Below are positions 1 to 5,467 of a stretch of DNA of 5,520 nucleotides, one piece after another. Made by a program: the position numbers and the translations under genes. The stretch's first letter is position 1; each line of letters opens with the position of its first letter. Origin of the DNA: an uncultured Lachnospiraceae bacterium (GTDB taxonomy: Bacteria; Bacillota; Clostridia; Lachnospirales; Lachnospiraceae); assembly GCA_910580015.1 (NCBI GenBank), contig CAJTVT010000073.1, forward strand, positions 1-5,520, written 5' to 3'. A model generated the notes under the pieces. That model saw nothing but the letters and a program-made list of their open reading frames with translations. It ran no database searches and was not told the origin of the DNA.

Positions 1-704
1 TTGTCATTGGGAATGGCACTTCTGATACTGCCCTCTCCAACGCCCTAAGAGTCACCTATCAGGGAGATATCTACGGAACCAAAGCCTTCCAGTCCTCCGG
101 CGCAGACTACGCAGAGTTCATCAAGCCCTGGGCAGATGGAAATCCAGATAAAGAAGACCGAGTAGGGTACTTTGTCACGGTAAAAGACGGGTTCCTTGAA
201 AAAGCAAAGGAAGGAGATTATATTGCAGGAATCACTTCTGGGAATCCTTCCATTGTGGGAAACGCAGATGAAGACTATTATTGGAAATATGAAAGAGATG
301 AATTTAATCGGATAGTCATGGAAGATGTTCCAGAACTGGTTGAGAAGAAAGATGAAAACGGGAACTTCGTGTTTGAAGGTGATATGGAGGAGTCCGATGG
401 GATAGCCCAAAATCCAGTGATGGTTGAAAGCGGGAATATGGTTAAAAATGCCAGGATGAAGCTGTCTGAAGATTATGACCCAGAGCTGCAAAAGGATTAC
501 ATAGAGCGCAAAGACCGAAAAGAATGGGACTATGTGGGAATGCTTGGAGTTCTGCCAGTGCGAGATGACGGAACCTGCATCCCAGGTCAGTTCTGCAAAT
601 GTAAAGAGGGCGGCGTTGCGTCGCTGGCAAAAGAGCGTGGCTTTGACACTTACATGGTATTGGAAAGGATATCAGAAAATGTAGTAAGCGTAATTCTTAA
701 ATAA
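1..704 (+). CDS. Phage tail fibre/appendage protein, C-terminal part, with Peptidase_G2 autocleaving domain (5' partial)
   Basis: The reading frame is open from the window edge (first whole codon at 3) to a TAA at 702-704, giving 233 visible residues; the start lies upstream. Visible residues 22-90 match the Peptidase_G2 pattern of phage appendage proteins: a G-D-I-Y-G strand, then SSGADYAE at 31-38, DGN at 45-47, EDRVGYFVT at 51-59, and DYIAGITSGNPSIVGN at 72-87. In that family (phi29 gp12 type) the C-terminal domain acts as an intramolecular chaperone for trimer assembly and then cuts itself off. The SSGADYAE segment with its acidic residues is the likely cleavage region, although the exact bond is not visible. 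Near the end, YVGMLGVLPVRDDG (177-190) and a Cys-rich CIPGQFCKC (192-200) resemble the usual closing part of these proteins. The receptor-binding or fibre part is missing. It is the last structural gene before the lysis block. Family assignment is firm; the exact virion role is inferred. Confidence 0.85.
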   Translation, partial: VIGNGTSDTALSNALRVTYQGDIYGTKAFQSSGADYAEFIKPWADGNPDKEDRVGYFVTVKDGFLEKAKEGDYIAGITSGNPSIVGNADEDYYWKYERDEFNRIVMEDVPELVEKKDENGNFVFEGDMEESDGIAQNPVMVESGNMVKNARMKLSEDYDPELQKDYIERKDRKEWDYVGMLGVLPVRDDGTCIPGQFCKCKEGGVASLAKERGFDTYMVLERISENVVSVILK

Positions 705-724
705 AAGAAAATCATGGTAAAGAG

Positions 725-754
725 AGCCAGGCGAAGAATACGTCTGGTTTTTTT
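725..754 (+). terminator. Intrinsic terminator between tail gene and lysis genes
   Basis: A 7-bp stem (727-733 with 741-747, CCAGGCG against CGTCTGG, one G-T pair) closes a 7-base loop and is followed at once by seven T (748-754). The stem can extend by G-T and A-T pairs at 726 and 725. It lies 20 bases after the tail-gene stop and ends 31 bases before the next start codon, so it separates the structural genes from the lysis genes. This is a textbook Rho-independent terminator by shape; its efficiency cannot be judged here. Confidence 0.85.
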
Positions 755-772
755 ATACAAAAATTTCAAGAA

Positions 773-780
773 AGAAGGTG
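773..780 (+). promoter_or_regulatory. Ribosome binding site that fixes the start of the XhlA-like gene
   Basis: AGAAGGTG at 773-780 sits 5 bases before the ATG at 786. It supports that start over the in-frame ATG at 714, which lies upstream of the terminator hairpin and has no comparable site. Confidence 0.75.
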
Positions 781-785
781 AATCA

Positions 786-1127
786 ATGCAAGAAAAGGAA
801 ATGGAACTGTTAGAACGCTTGACCGCAAACGAACAGCGAGCCAAGAGCAATACCCACCGTCTAGATAAAATGGAACCCATTGTAAATGAGATCCATACCA
901 TGTCAAATACCATGGTGCAGCTTGTAGAGGAAATCAAACACACCAATGAAACCGTGAGTTCCCTGGATGAGAAGGTGGAGAGAATGGACAGTCGGGTGGA
1001 CATCATGGAGCGCGCCCCAGCAGAAGATCTGAAAGCATACCGAAGAACAGCAGCGGCCTCCATTATTAGCGCAATCGCAGGTGCAGCGGCGGCGGGGATT
1101 TTAGCAATGGCAGTAAATTTCATTTAA
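786..1127 (+). CDS. XhlA-like (hemolysin XhlA family) phage lysis accessory membrane protein
   Basis: The product has 113 residues. Residues 1-78 are strongly charged and heptad-like (ELLERLTANEQRAK..., then VSSLDEKVERMDSRVDIMER), consistent with a long coiled coil. Residues 88-112 form one hydrophobic, Ala/Gly-rich membrane helix, and the chain ends just after it. This layout, together with a place directly before a holin and an endolysin, matches the XhlA family; in Bacillus prophage PBSX, XhlA works with a holin in host lysis. The protein is somewhat longer than the roughly 90-residue PBSX protein, mainly in the coiled coil. The start at 786 is preferred because of its ribosome site; starting at 714 would add a basic N-terminus encoded across the terminator. 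The holin ribosome site begins 12 bases after the stop. Function is inferred from architecture and context, because this family is weakly conserved in sequence. Confidence 0.7.
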   Translation: MQEKEMELLERLTANEQRAKSNTHRLDKMEPIVNEIHTMSNTMVQLVEEIKHTNETVSSLDEKVERMDSRVDIMERAPAEDLKAYRRTAAASIISAIAGAAAAGILAMAVNFI

Positions 1128-1155
1128 AAACAAGAGTCAGGAAGGAGAAAAACGA

Positions 1156-1371
1156 ATGAAAGACAGAGATTGGATAGAATGGTTGAAGCGGGCCGGAATG
1201 AGAGCTGTAAAGACCATGGCGCAGACAGCGGTAGCATTGCTGCCAGCAGCGGCCACAATCAGCGCAGTGGATTGGGGAATCGTCTTGGGGACAGCGGCGC
1301 TTGCAGGAGTGGCTTCCATGTTCACATCACTGGCAGGTCTGCCAGAAGTAAAAGAAAGTGAGGAAAACTAA
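1156..1371 (+). CDS. Phage holin, r1t type
   Basis: A 71-residue protein with two hydrophobic segments, about residues 18-37 (KTMAQTAVALLPAAATISAV) and 40-62 (WGIVLGTAALAGVASMFTSLAGL), joined by a very short VDW turn. Both ends are polar: the N-terminus is basic and the C-terminus acidic (EVKESEEN). The pattern RDW...AGMRAVKTMAQTAVA...LAGLPEV is typical of the phage r1t holin family common in Firmicutes prophages. Holins gather in the cytoplasmic membrane and open it at a set time, which lets cytoplasmic lysins reach the wall. A strong ribosome site, AGGAAGGAG at 1139-1147, sits 8 bases before the ATG. The stop is one base away from the start of the endolysin gene, so the two are probably translationally coupled. 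Family assignment is by remembered pattern and is quite secure given the context. Confidence 0.88.
   Translation: MKDRDWIEWLKRAGMRAVKTMAQTAVALLPAAATISAVDWGIVLGTAALAGVASMFTSLAGLPEVKESEEN
1360..1363 (+). promoter_or_regulatory. Ribosome binding site inside the end of the holin gene
   Basis: GAGG at 1360-1363 lies 9 bases before the ATG at 1373 and inside the last codons of the holin gene. It favours 1373 as the endolysin start over the in-frame GTG at 1358, which has no good site in front and would overlap the holin by 14 bases. Confidence 0.6.
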
Positions 1372-1372
1372 T

Positions 1373-2203
1373 ATGAGAGATATCACAGCATTACATCCAA
1401 GGTTACAGGAAAAGGCAGCACAGTTAAAGAAAGAATGTGAAAAACAGGGAATCTCCATCCTGTTCAGTGAATGTTTACGCACAAAGGCGGAGCAGGACGC
1501 ATTATATGCACAGGGTAGGACAGCTCCAGGAAACATCGTCACCAATGCCAAAGGCAGTACCTACAGTTCCCAGCACCAGTGGGGGATTGCCATTGACTTT
1601 TATCTGGATATGGACGTCAACGGCGACGGAAGCAAAAAGGATGATGCCTTCAACAATTCCACGGGATTGTTTGAGCGTGTCGGATCCATTGCCAAGACCA
1701 TTGGCTTAGGATGGGGTGGGGACTGGACAAGCATCAGAGACCGTCCGCACTTGTATCTTCCTGACTGGGGAAGCACAGCTACGAAGTTAAAACAGCAGTA
1801 TGGGACTCCAGAAAATTTCATGAAGACTTGGGGAGATGGGAAAGCGACAGATGCAGGGCAGGAAGTGAATAAGGTTTCCCCCACAGGATATGAGCGCACA
1901 CAGTTTATCATGGATGTTCAGTCCTGTACGGGTTCCAAGGTAGACGGGAAAGCAGGCAGGGAAACGATAGGGAATACCATCACAGTATCTGCATCCACCA
2001 ACCGGAAACATCCGGTAGTAATCCCTTTACAGAAACGATTGAATGCGCTGGGATTTGACTGTGGAACTGTTGATGGCATTGCCGGAACCAAATTTACCGC
2101 AGCCGTCAACCGCTATCAATGCAATACCCTGAAGTATCACAATCTTGATGGTGAAATTACTGCTGGAAAGAAAATGTGGAAGTCTCTGCTTGGGATAGTA
2201 TAG
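1373..2203 (+). CDS. Phage endolysin: M15 zinc peptidase with C-terminal peptidoglycan-binding domain
   Basis: The product has 276 residues. Residues 1-140 form a peptidase M15 domain of the VanY/L-alanyl-D-glutamate peptidase kind. SSQHQWGIAID (65-75) supplies zinc ligands His68 and Asp75, and WGGDW (114-118) followed by RDRPHLYLP (122-130) supplies His126 with Asp123 as probable catalytic acid. Such enzymes cut peptide bonds in the wall stem peptide. Residues about 171-276 look like a peptidoglycan-binding domain, with IPLQKRLNALGFDCGTVDGIAGTKFTAAV as the core of a PG_binding_1 fold (217-245). An acidic DVNGDG loop (81-86) sits between the zinc ligands. There is no signal peptide, as expected for a lysin released through the holin just upstream. 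The exact bond cut (L-Ala-D-Glu or D-Ala-D-Ala) cannot be told from sequence. The start at 1373 is chosen from its ribosome site; GTG at 1358 is an alternative that would add five residues. Confidence 0.9.
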   Translation: MRDITALHPRLQEKAAQLKKECEKQGISILFSECLRTKAEQDALYAQGRTAPGNIVTNAKGSTYSSQHQWGIAIDFYLDMDVNGDGSKKDDAFNNSTGLFERVGSIAKTIGLGWGGDWTSIRDRPHLYLPDWGSTATKLKQQYGTPENFMKTWGDGKATDAGQEVNKVSPTGYERTQFIMDVQSCTGSKVDGKAGRETIGNTITVSASTNRKHPVVIPLQKRLNALGFDCGTVDGIAGTKFTAAVNRYQCNTLKYHNLDGEITAGKKMWKSLLGIV

Positions 2204-2230
2204 AACAAAAAGTCTAAGAATGTAGAAAAA

Positions 2231-2256
2231 GGTCCTTCTGAAATCCAGGGAAGGCC
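2231..2256 (+). other. Small hairpin just before the ribosome site of the second lysin
   Basis: In the 69-base gap between the two lysin genes, GGTCCTTC (2231-2238) can pair with GAAGGCC (2250-2256), giving 7 bp with one bulged T and an 11-base loop. No T run follows, so it is not an intrinsic terminator. The ribosome site AAAGGA of the next gene (2259-2264) starts two bases after the stem. It may tune translation or be chance. Confidence 0.3.
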
Positions 2257-2272
2257 GGAAAGGAATAGTAAT

Positions 2273-3559
2273 ATGGCTCTAGAAGGAAAGACAGTCCAGG
2301 AGCAGATCTGGAATTATTTGAAATCCAAAGGGTTGAGTAATCATGGTACAGCCGGATTTATGGGAAATCTATTTGCAGAATCTGGGTTGGAACCAAAAAA
2401 GTTACAGATTATGACTGGGAAGAAGTTAAATTATACAGATGATTCATACACCCAGGCAGTAGATGACGATTCGTATCATAATTTTGTCAATGATAGTGTT
2501 GGTTATGGGTTGGCGCAATGGACGTATTGCTCCAGAAAGGAGGGGCTGCTTGAATTTGTGAAGCTGCGGAAATGCTCCATCGGCGATTTGGAGGCACAGC
2601 TAGAGTTCCTTATGAAAGAACTGGCGGAAAGCTATTCTGCGCTCCTGGTCAAATTAAAGTCTGCAAGAACAGTGAAGGCGGCATCTGATGCCGTTCTTAC
2701 AGGTTTTGAGATGCCAGAAGACCAAAGCGATGCGGAGAAGGAAAAAAGGGCTGATTATGGCAGGCAGTATTATGAAGAATTTGCACAGGCCAGAAAGGAA
2801 GAGGTCACCAGTAGCATAACAGAAGCAGAATTGAGGCGGAAGCTGGTAAGCATTATGCAGGGCTGGATTGGCTGTAAAGGGAGTGATGGGAGCCATAAGA
2901 GAATTATTGACATTTACAATGCTCATAAACCCTTGGCTAGAAGCTATGCAGTAAAGTACACGGATGCCTGGTGTACGGCTGGTGCATCTGCTGCGGCAAT
3001 CGTTGCTGAACTGACAGACATCATTCCTACAGAGTGCGGATGCAATCAGATGATTGAGTTGTTCAAAAAGTTGGGGGCATGGAAGGAGAGCGATGTTTAT
3101 GTTCCATCTCCCGGAGATTATATTTTCTATGACTGGCAGGACAACGGTGTAGGAGACAATACTGGAGGTGCGGATCATGTTGGTATTGTTGAGAAGGTTG
3201 CCGGAAGTACAATTACAGTGATTGAGTGCAACATCAACGATGCTTGTGGCAGGCGGAATATAAAGGTGAATGGCAGATACATCAGAGGATATGGTGTTCC
3301 GAAGTATTCTGCCAAAGCCACCGTCCCAAAGGGCGAAGACGTGAATAAGTCTGGTATTCTGAAAGTTGGTGATGTAGTGGAATTTACCGGAAGCAGGCAG
3401 TATACCAGTTCTTACTTGGGCGGAACAAAGAAGCCTGCGAAGCCCTGTCAGGCGAGAGTGACGGCGATCAGCGAAGGGAAGCCGCATCCGTATCACTTGG
3501 TTGCAATCAGCGGAAGCAAAGTGTATGGCTGGTGTGATGCCGCTAATATCGGTACATAG
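2273..3559 (+). CDS. Second phage lysin: lysozyme-like domain, CHAP domain and SH3-like tail
   Basis: The 428-residue product has three parts. Residues about 7-170 resemble the phage tail lysozyme family (Phage_lysozyme2): GTAGFMGNLFAESGLEP with probable catalytic Glu36, then GYGLAQWT at 77-84. This would cut the glycan chain. Residues about 190-345 form a CHAP (NlpC/P60-like) domain: DAWC with Cys234, PSPGDYIFYDW at 278-288, DHVGIVE with His302, and IECN with Glu318/Asn320. CHAP domains are amidases or endopeptidases. Residues about 362-428, from ILKVGDVVEFTG to VYGWCDAANI, form an SH3-like module that probably binds the wall. There is no signal peptide or membrane segment. The ribosome site AAAGGA (2259-2264) is 8 bases before the ATG. 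By eye the gene is more AT-rich and uses more A/T-ending codons than the M15 lysin. It ends the lysis block. It could instead be a virion-associated wall enzyme, but its place after the holin favours lysis. Confidence 0.85.
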   Translation: MALEGKTVQEQIWNYLKSKGLSNHGTAGFMGNLFAESGLEPKKLQIMTGKKLNYTDDSYTQAVDDDSYHNFVNDSVGYGLAQWTYCSRKEGLLEFVKLRKCSIGDLEAQLEFLMKELAESYSALLVKLKSARTVKAASDAVLTGFEMPEDQSDAEKEKRADYGRQYYEEFAQARKEEVTSSITEAELRRKLVSIMQGWIGCKGSDGSHKRIIDIYNAHKPLARSYAVKYTDAWCTAGASAAAIVAELTDIIPTECGCNQMIELFKKLGAWKESDVYVPSPGDYIFYDWQDNGVGDNTGGADHVGIVEKVAGSTITVIECNINDACGRRNIKVNGRYIRGYGVPKYSAKATVPKGEDVNKSGILKVGDVVEFTGSRQYTSSYLGGTKKPAKPCQARVTAISEGKPHPYHLVAISGSKVYGWCDAANIGT

Positions 3560-3870
3560 GTGATTTCAGCATGAAAAATTATAAGTGTCAAGATAAAGCC
3601 ACTGGAGAAAACATGTCAGTACATTAGTTTGTGTACAGGATTTACAAATACTGTTACTAATTTGTTACTAATTGACAGCGTTTTACTCAATCTGAGCCAA
3701 TCTAAAACATTGAACTTTTCAGTAAATTCAAGTGGTTGGCGTATGATAGACACTCTTAAATTTATCTTACTATAAATTCTTTAGAAAAAAAAGTGTTTTC
3801 CATAATATGATAGTTTTTCTTGGATTTTTGGAATATTTTTGTAATTTATGTCAAAAGAACACCTTTGGGA
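3560..3870. other. AT-rich non-coding stretch, probable phage/chromosome junction
   Basis: No open frame of useful length or RNA gene is visible on either strand. Base composition drops clearly after the lysin stop. Seen here: an 11-bp tandem repeat (3652-3673), a weak inverted repeat GTACA...TGTAC around 3619-3636, and A/T tracts at 3779-3840. No intrinsic terminator for the lysis block is visible. Because phage lysis genes lie on one side and a host-type dacF with its own promoter on the other, the attachment site is expected here, but its core cannot be defined without the other prophage end. Confidence 0.5.
3652..3673. repeat. Perfect 11-bp tandem direct repeat (two copies of TGTTACTAATT)
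   Basis: Bases 3652-3662 and 3663-3673 are identical. The period equals about one turn of the helix, so a dimeric protein could bind both copies on one DNA face. Read as TGTTAC-N5-TGTTAC, it also fits the consensus given for WalR (YycF). Alternatives are arm-type integrase or excisionase sites next to an attachment site. The repeat itself is certain; its role is open. Confidence 0.8.
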
Positions 3871-3873
3871 AAG

Positions 3874-3902
3874 TTGCGTTGCATCATTGGATATGATATA
3901 CT
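3874..3902 (+). promoter_or_regulatory. Vegetative (SigA-type) promoter of dacF with extended -10
   Basis: TTGCGT (3874-3879), a 17-base spacer, and TATACT (3897-3902), a five-of-six match to the -10 consensus, preceded by TG at 3894-3895 (TGATATACT, an extended -10). Transcription would start near 3909, leaving a 5' leader of about 120 bases before the dacF start codon. It is the best promoter in the window and lies correctly for dacF, independent of phage transcription. Confidence 0.7.
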
Positions 3903-3910
3903 ATAAGAAA

Positions 3911-3949
3911 TGTAATAATTTTGTAAAGATTTGGAGATTAATTTGTTAC
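3911..3949 (+). promoter_or_regulatory. Candidate OmpR-family (WalR-like) regulator box in the dacF leader
   Basis: TGTAAT (3911-3916), five bases, TGTAAA (3922-3927) exactly fits the WalR/YycF direct-repeat rule TGTWAH-N5-TGTWAH. A further half-site TGTTAC lies at 3944-3949, 22 bases (two 11-bp steps) on, hence on the same helix face. Its place just after the predicted transcription start would suit repression. WalR controls wall hydrolase genes in Bacillus, which suits a wall enzyme gene; that this host has such a regulator is an inference. AT-rich DNA makes chance matches possible. Confidence 0.4.
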
Positions 3950-4000
3950 AAAAGAACATGGATACCGTATTGTTGTATTAAGAAGCCTTTGGAGATTTTG

Positions 4001-4023
4001 AAAGGATATCGAATGTAAGGAGA
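4001..4023 (+). promoter_or_regulatory. Start-stop element followed by the dacF ribosome site
   Basis: AAAGGA (4001-4006) is followed after 6 bases by ATG TAA (4013-4018), a start codon directly followed by a stop, in the same frame as dacF. The stop overlaps the dacF ribosome site TAAGGAGA (4016-4023), which stands 7 bases before the ATG at 4031. The dacF ribosome site is certain in appearance; whether ribosomes use the upstream pair is unknown. Confidence 0.5.
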
Positions 4024-4030
4024 AATTTTC

Positions 4031-5401
4031 ATGAAGAACAGAAAGAGATGGGGAAGTTTGCTGATTGGAATTATATGTCTACTTCAGATTCAGGTTCTTC
4101 CGGTTCAAGCAGAAGAATATTGGCCGGAAGGTCCTCAAATTGCAGGGGATTCAGCAATAATTATGGAAGCATCTACTGGGACAGTACTCTATGAGAAAAA
4201 CTCTCATGAACATTGTTATCCGGCGAGTATTACAAAGATTATGACGAGTATGCTTGCTGTGAAAAATTCCAGTTTAGATGAGGAAGTGACATTTTCCAAA
4301 GATGCGGTTTATAAGACAGAAGGTTCTGGTATATCACGTGATATCGGGGAAGTGATGACCATGAAAGAATGTCTCTATGGACTGATGCTGGAGTCCGCAA
4401 ATGAATGTGGATATGCTATAGCGGAACATACAGGAGGGGGTTACGATAATTTTGTTAAAATGATGAATGATGAGGCTAAGAGACTTGGGTGTAAAGATAC
4501 ACAGTTTAATAACCCTCATGGACTTCCTGATGAGAATCATTGGACTTGTGCCTATGATATGGCCTTGATATCAAGGGAAGCTTTAAAAAATGATATATTT
4601 CGTATGATTGTAAATACCAGACGTTATACAATTCCTCCAACCAATAAGCATCAAGAAGAGACATATCTCTCCAATCACCATAAAATGCGGAATAATTATA
4701 AAGGGGATGAGCAGTATTTGTACGAATATTGTATCGGGGGTAAGACGGGTTTTACCAGTGTGGCGGGGAGTACCCTAGTTACTTTTGCAGAAAAGGATGG
4801 TATGACTCTGATTTGTGTGGTGATGAGGGAGACAAGCCCTAATCATTATATCGATACACGGACACTGTTTGATTACTGTTTTGAAAATTTTCAGCTTTGG
4901 AATGTGGCAGAACATGAAAAAAGTTTTGAACAGGAGTCCTCAGAGAATAAGATTTTTGAAAATGAAGATTCTTTTGTAGGATTGAATAAAGAAGGATTTG
5001 TAGTGCTTCCAAAGGCGGCTGTTTTTGAGGATGCAAAACCCAAAATTAAGAAATCAAAAGAGGCAGGCAGTGTTATTGGAAAAATCGTATATAAATATGC
5101 GGATCGTCAAATTGGTGGAACGGATATAGAGATCACTGGTGCCAAGGTATCTGAATTTAAATTTCAGAAGCAAAAAGAAGATCTGAAGGAAGAAAAGGTT
5201 CCAGAGAAAAAAGTAGTGAGAATTAATGTGAAGTATATTATTTTGGGGGTTGGTGTAATACTTCTTTTGGCTGCCATAGGTATTGGGATTTACTATTTTG
5301 TAGATAATTTTTATTTAATCAAATATAAGATGGAGAGTCGAAGACAGAGAAGAAATAGTTTTAAGGAAATGAAAGTAAAAAGATGGAGGCGCAGACGATA
5401 A
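4031..5401 (+). CDS. dacF: D-alanyl-D-alanine carboxypeptidase, low-molecular-weight penicillin-binding protein (DacF/PBP5 family)
   Basis: The 456-residue product removes the terminal D-Ala from wall pentapeptides outside the membrane, limiting cross-linking. A signal peptide is clear: a basic start, hydrophobic residues 9-24, and probable cleavage after VQA27. The peptidase S11 domain spans about 35-290 with all three active-site motifs: SITK (nucleophile Ser66, Lys69), SAN (122-124) and KTG (238-240). A PBP5 C-terminal type beta domain follows at about 295-380, then a Lys/Glu-rich linker (381-395) and a strong membrane helix (401-424). The last 32 residues are very basic and end in WRRRR; they should lie in the cytoplasm. 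A true transmembrane anchor differs from the amphipathic helix of E. coli PBP5. The gene has its own promoter and a possible regulator box, and is clearly more AT-rich than the phage genes, so it is taken as host chromosome. The symbol is a family-level label; dacA/dacB-type naming would be equally possible. Confidence 0.92.
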   Translation: MKNRKRWGSLLIGIICLLQIQVLPVQAEEYWPEGPQIAGDSAIIMEASTGTVLYEKNSHEHCYPASITKIMTSMLAVKNSSLDEEVTFSKDAVYKTEGSGISRDIGEVMTMKECLYGLMLESANECGYAIAEHTGGGYDNFVKMMNDEAKRLGCKDTQFNNPHGLPDENHWTCAYDMALISREALKNDIFRMIVNTRRYTIPPTNKHQEETYLSNHHKMRNNYKGDEQYLYEYCIGGKTGFTSVAGSTLVTFAEKDGMTLICVVMRETSPNHYIDTRTLFDYCFENFQLWNVAEHEKSFEQESSENKIFENEDSFVGLNKEGFVVLPKAAVFEDAKPKIKKSKEAGSVIGKIVYKYADRQIGGTDIEITGAKVSEFKFQKQKEDLKEEKVPEKKVVRINVKYIILGVGVILLLAAIGIGIYYFVDNFYLIKYKMESRRQRRNSFKEMKVKRWRRRR

Positions 5402-5430
5402 ATTTGAATTGCGTTTCGATGTATTGTTGT

Positions 5431-5467
5431 TTTGCCTAGCGTGCTAACACATTTATAATTAGGCAAA
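5431..5467. repeat. 8-bp inverted repeat after dacF
   Basis: TTTGCCTA (5431-5438) and TAGGCAAA (5460-5467) are perfectly complementary across a 21-base loop. The stem lies 30 bases after the dacF stop and overlaps the stop codon of the possible minus-strand gene. It has no T run directly after it on either strand. It may be one arm of a bidirectional transcript end between two converging genes. Confidence 0.55.

Noticed and set aside
255..704. GTG at 255 as an independent start of a shorter gene
   Set aside because: The same frame is open back to the window edge and the Peptidase_G2 motifs lie upstream of 255, so it is an internal codon.
714..785. Upstream ATG at 714 as start of the XhlA-like gene
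   Set aside because: The added segment is encoded across the intrinsic terminator, has no good ribosome site, and adds a basic stretch foreign to the family; ATG 786 has AGAAGGTG at the right distance.
650..1123. 157-codon minus-strand open frame opposite the XhlA-like gene
   Set aside because: Antisense shadow across both a gene and the terminator, with low-complexity Ala/Ser/Leu content and no ribosome site.
1170..1361. Overlapping 63-codon frame inside the holin gene
   Set aside because: Lies wholly within the clear holin frame, has no ribosome site, and its composition looks like an out-of-frame reading of the holin.
2654..3496. 280-codon minus-strand open frame
   Set aside because: It is the antisense of the lysozyme/CHAP lysin, shows no recognisable motif, and has no visible start signal; long antisense frames are common opposite genes with this codon use.
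3571..3627. 18-codon frame after the second lysin (ATG at 3571)
   Set aside because: Very short, without a good ribosome site, and with no recognisable product; more likely chance.
3618..3637. GTACA...TGTAC inverted repeat as terminator of the lysis block
   Set aside because: Only 5 bp with an 8-base loop and no T run follows.
3672..3706. TTGACA at 3672-3677 as a -35 promoter element
   Set aside because: No -10-like sequence at 16-18 bases; the nearest candidate is more than 20 bases away.
3986..4005. CCTTT...AAAGG hairpin in the dacF leader as a riboswitch or attenuator
   Set aside because: A 5-bp A/T-rich stem with a 10-base loop; no conserved riboswitch core is recognisable in the leader.
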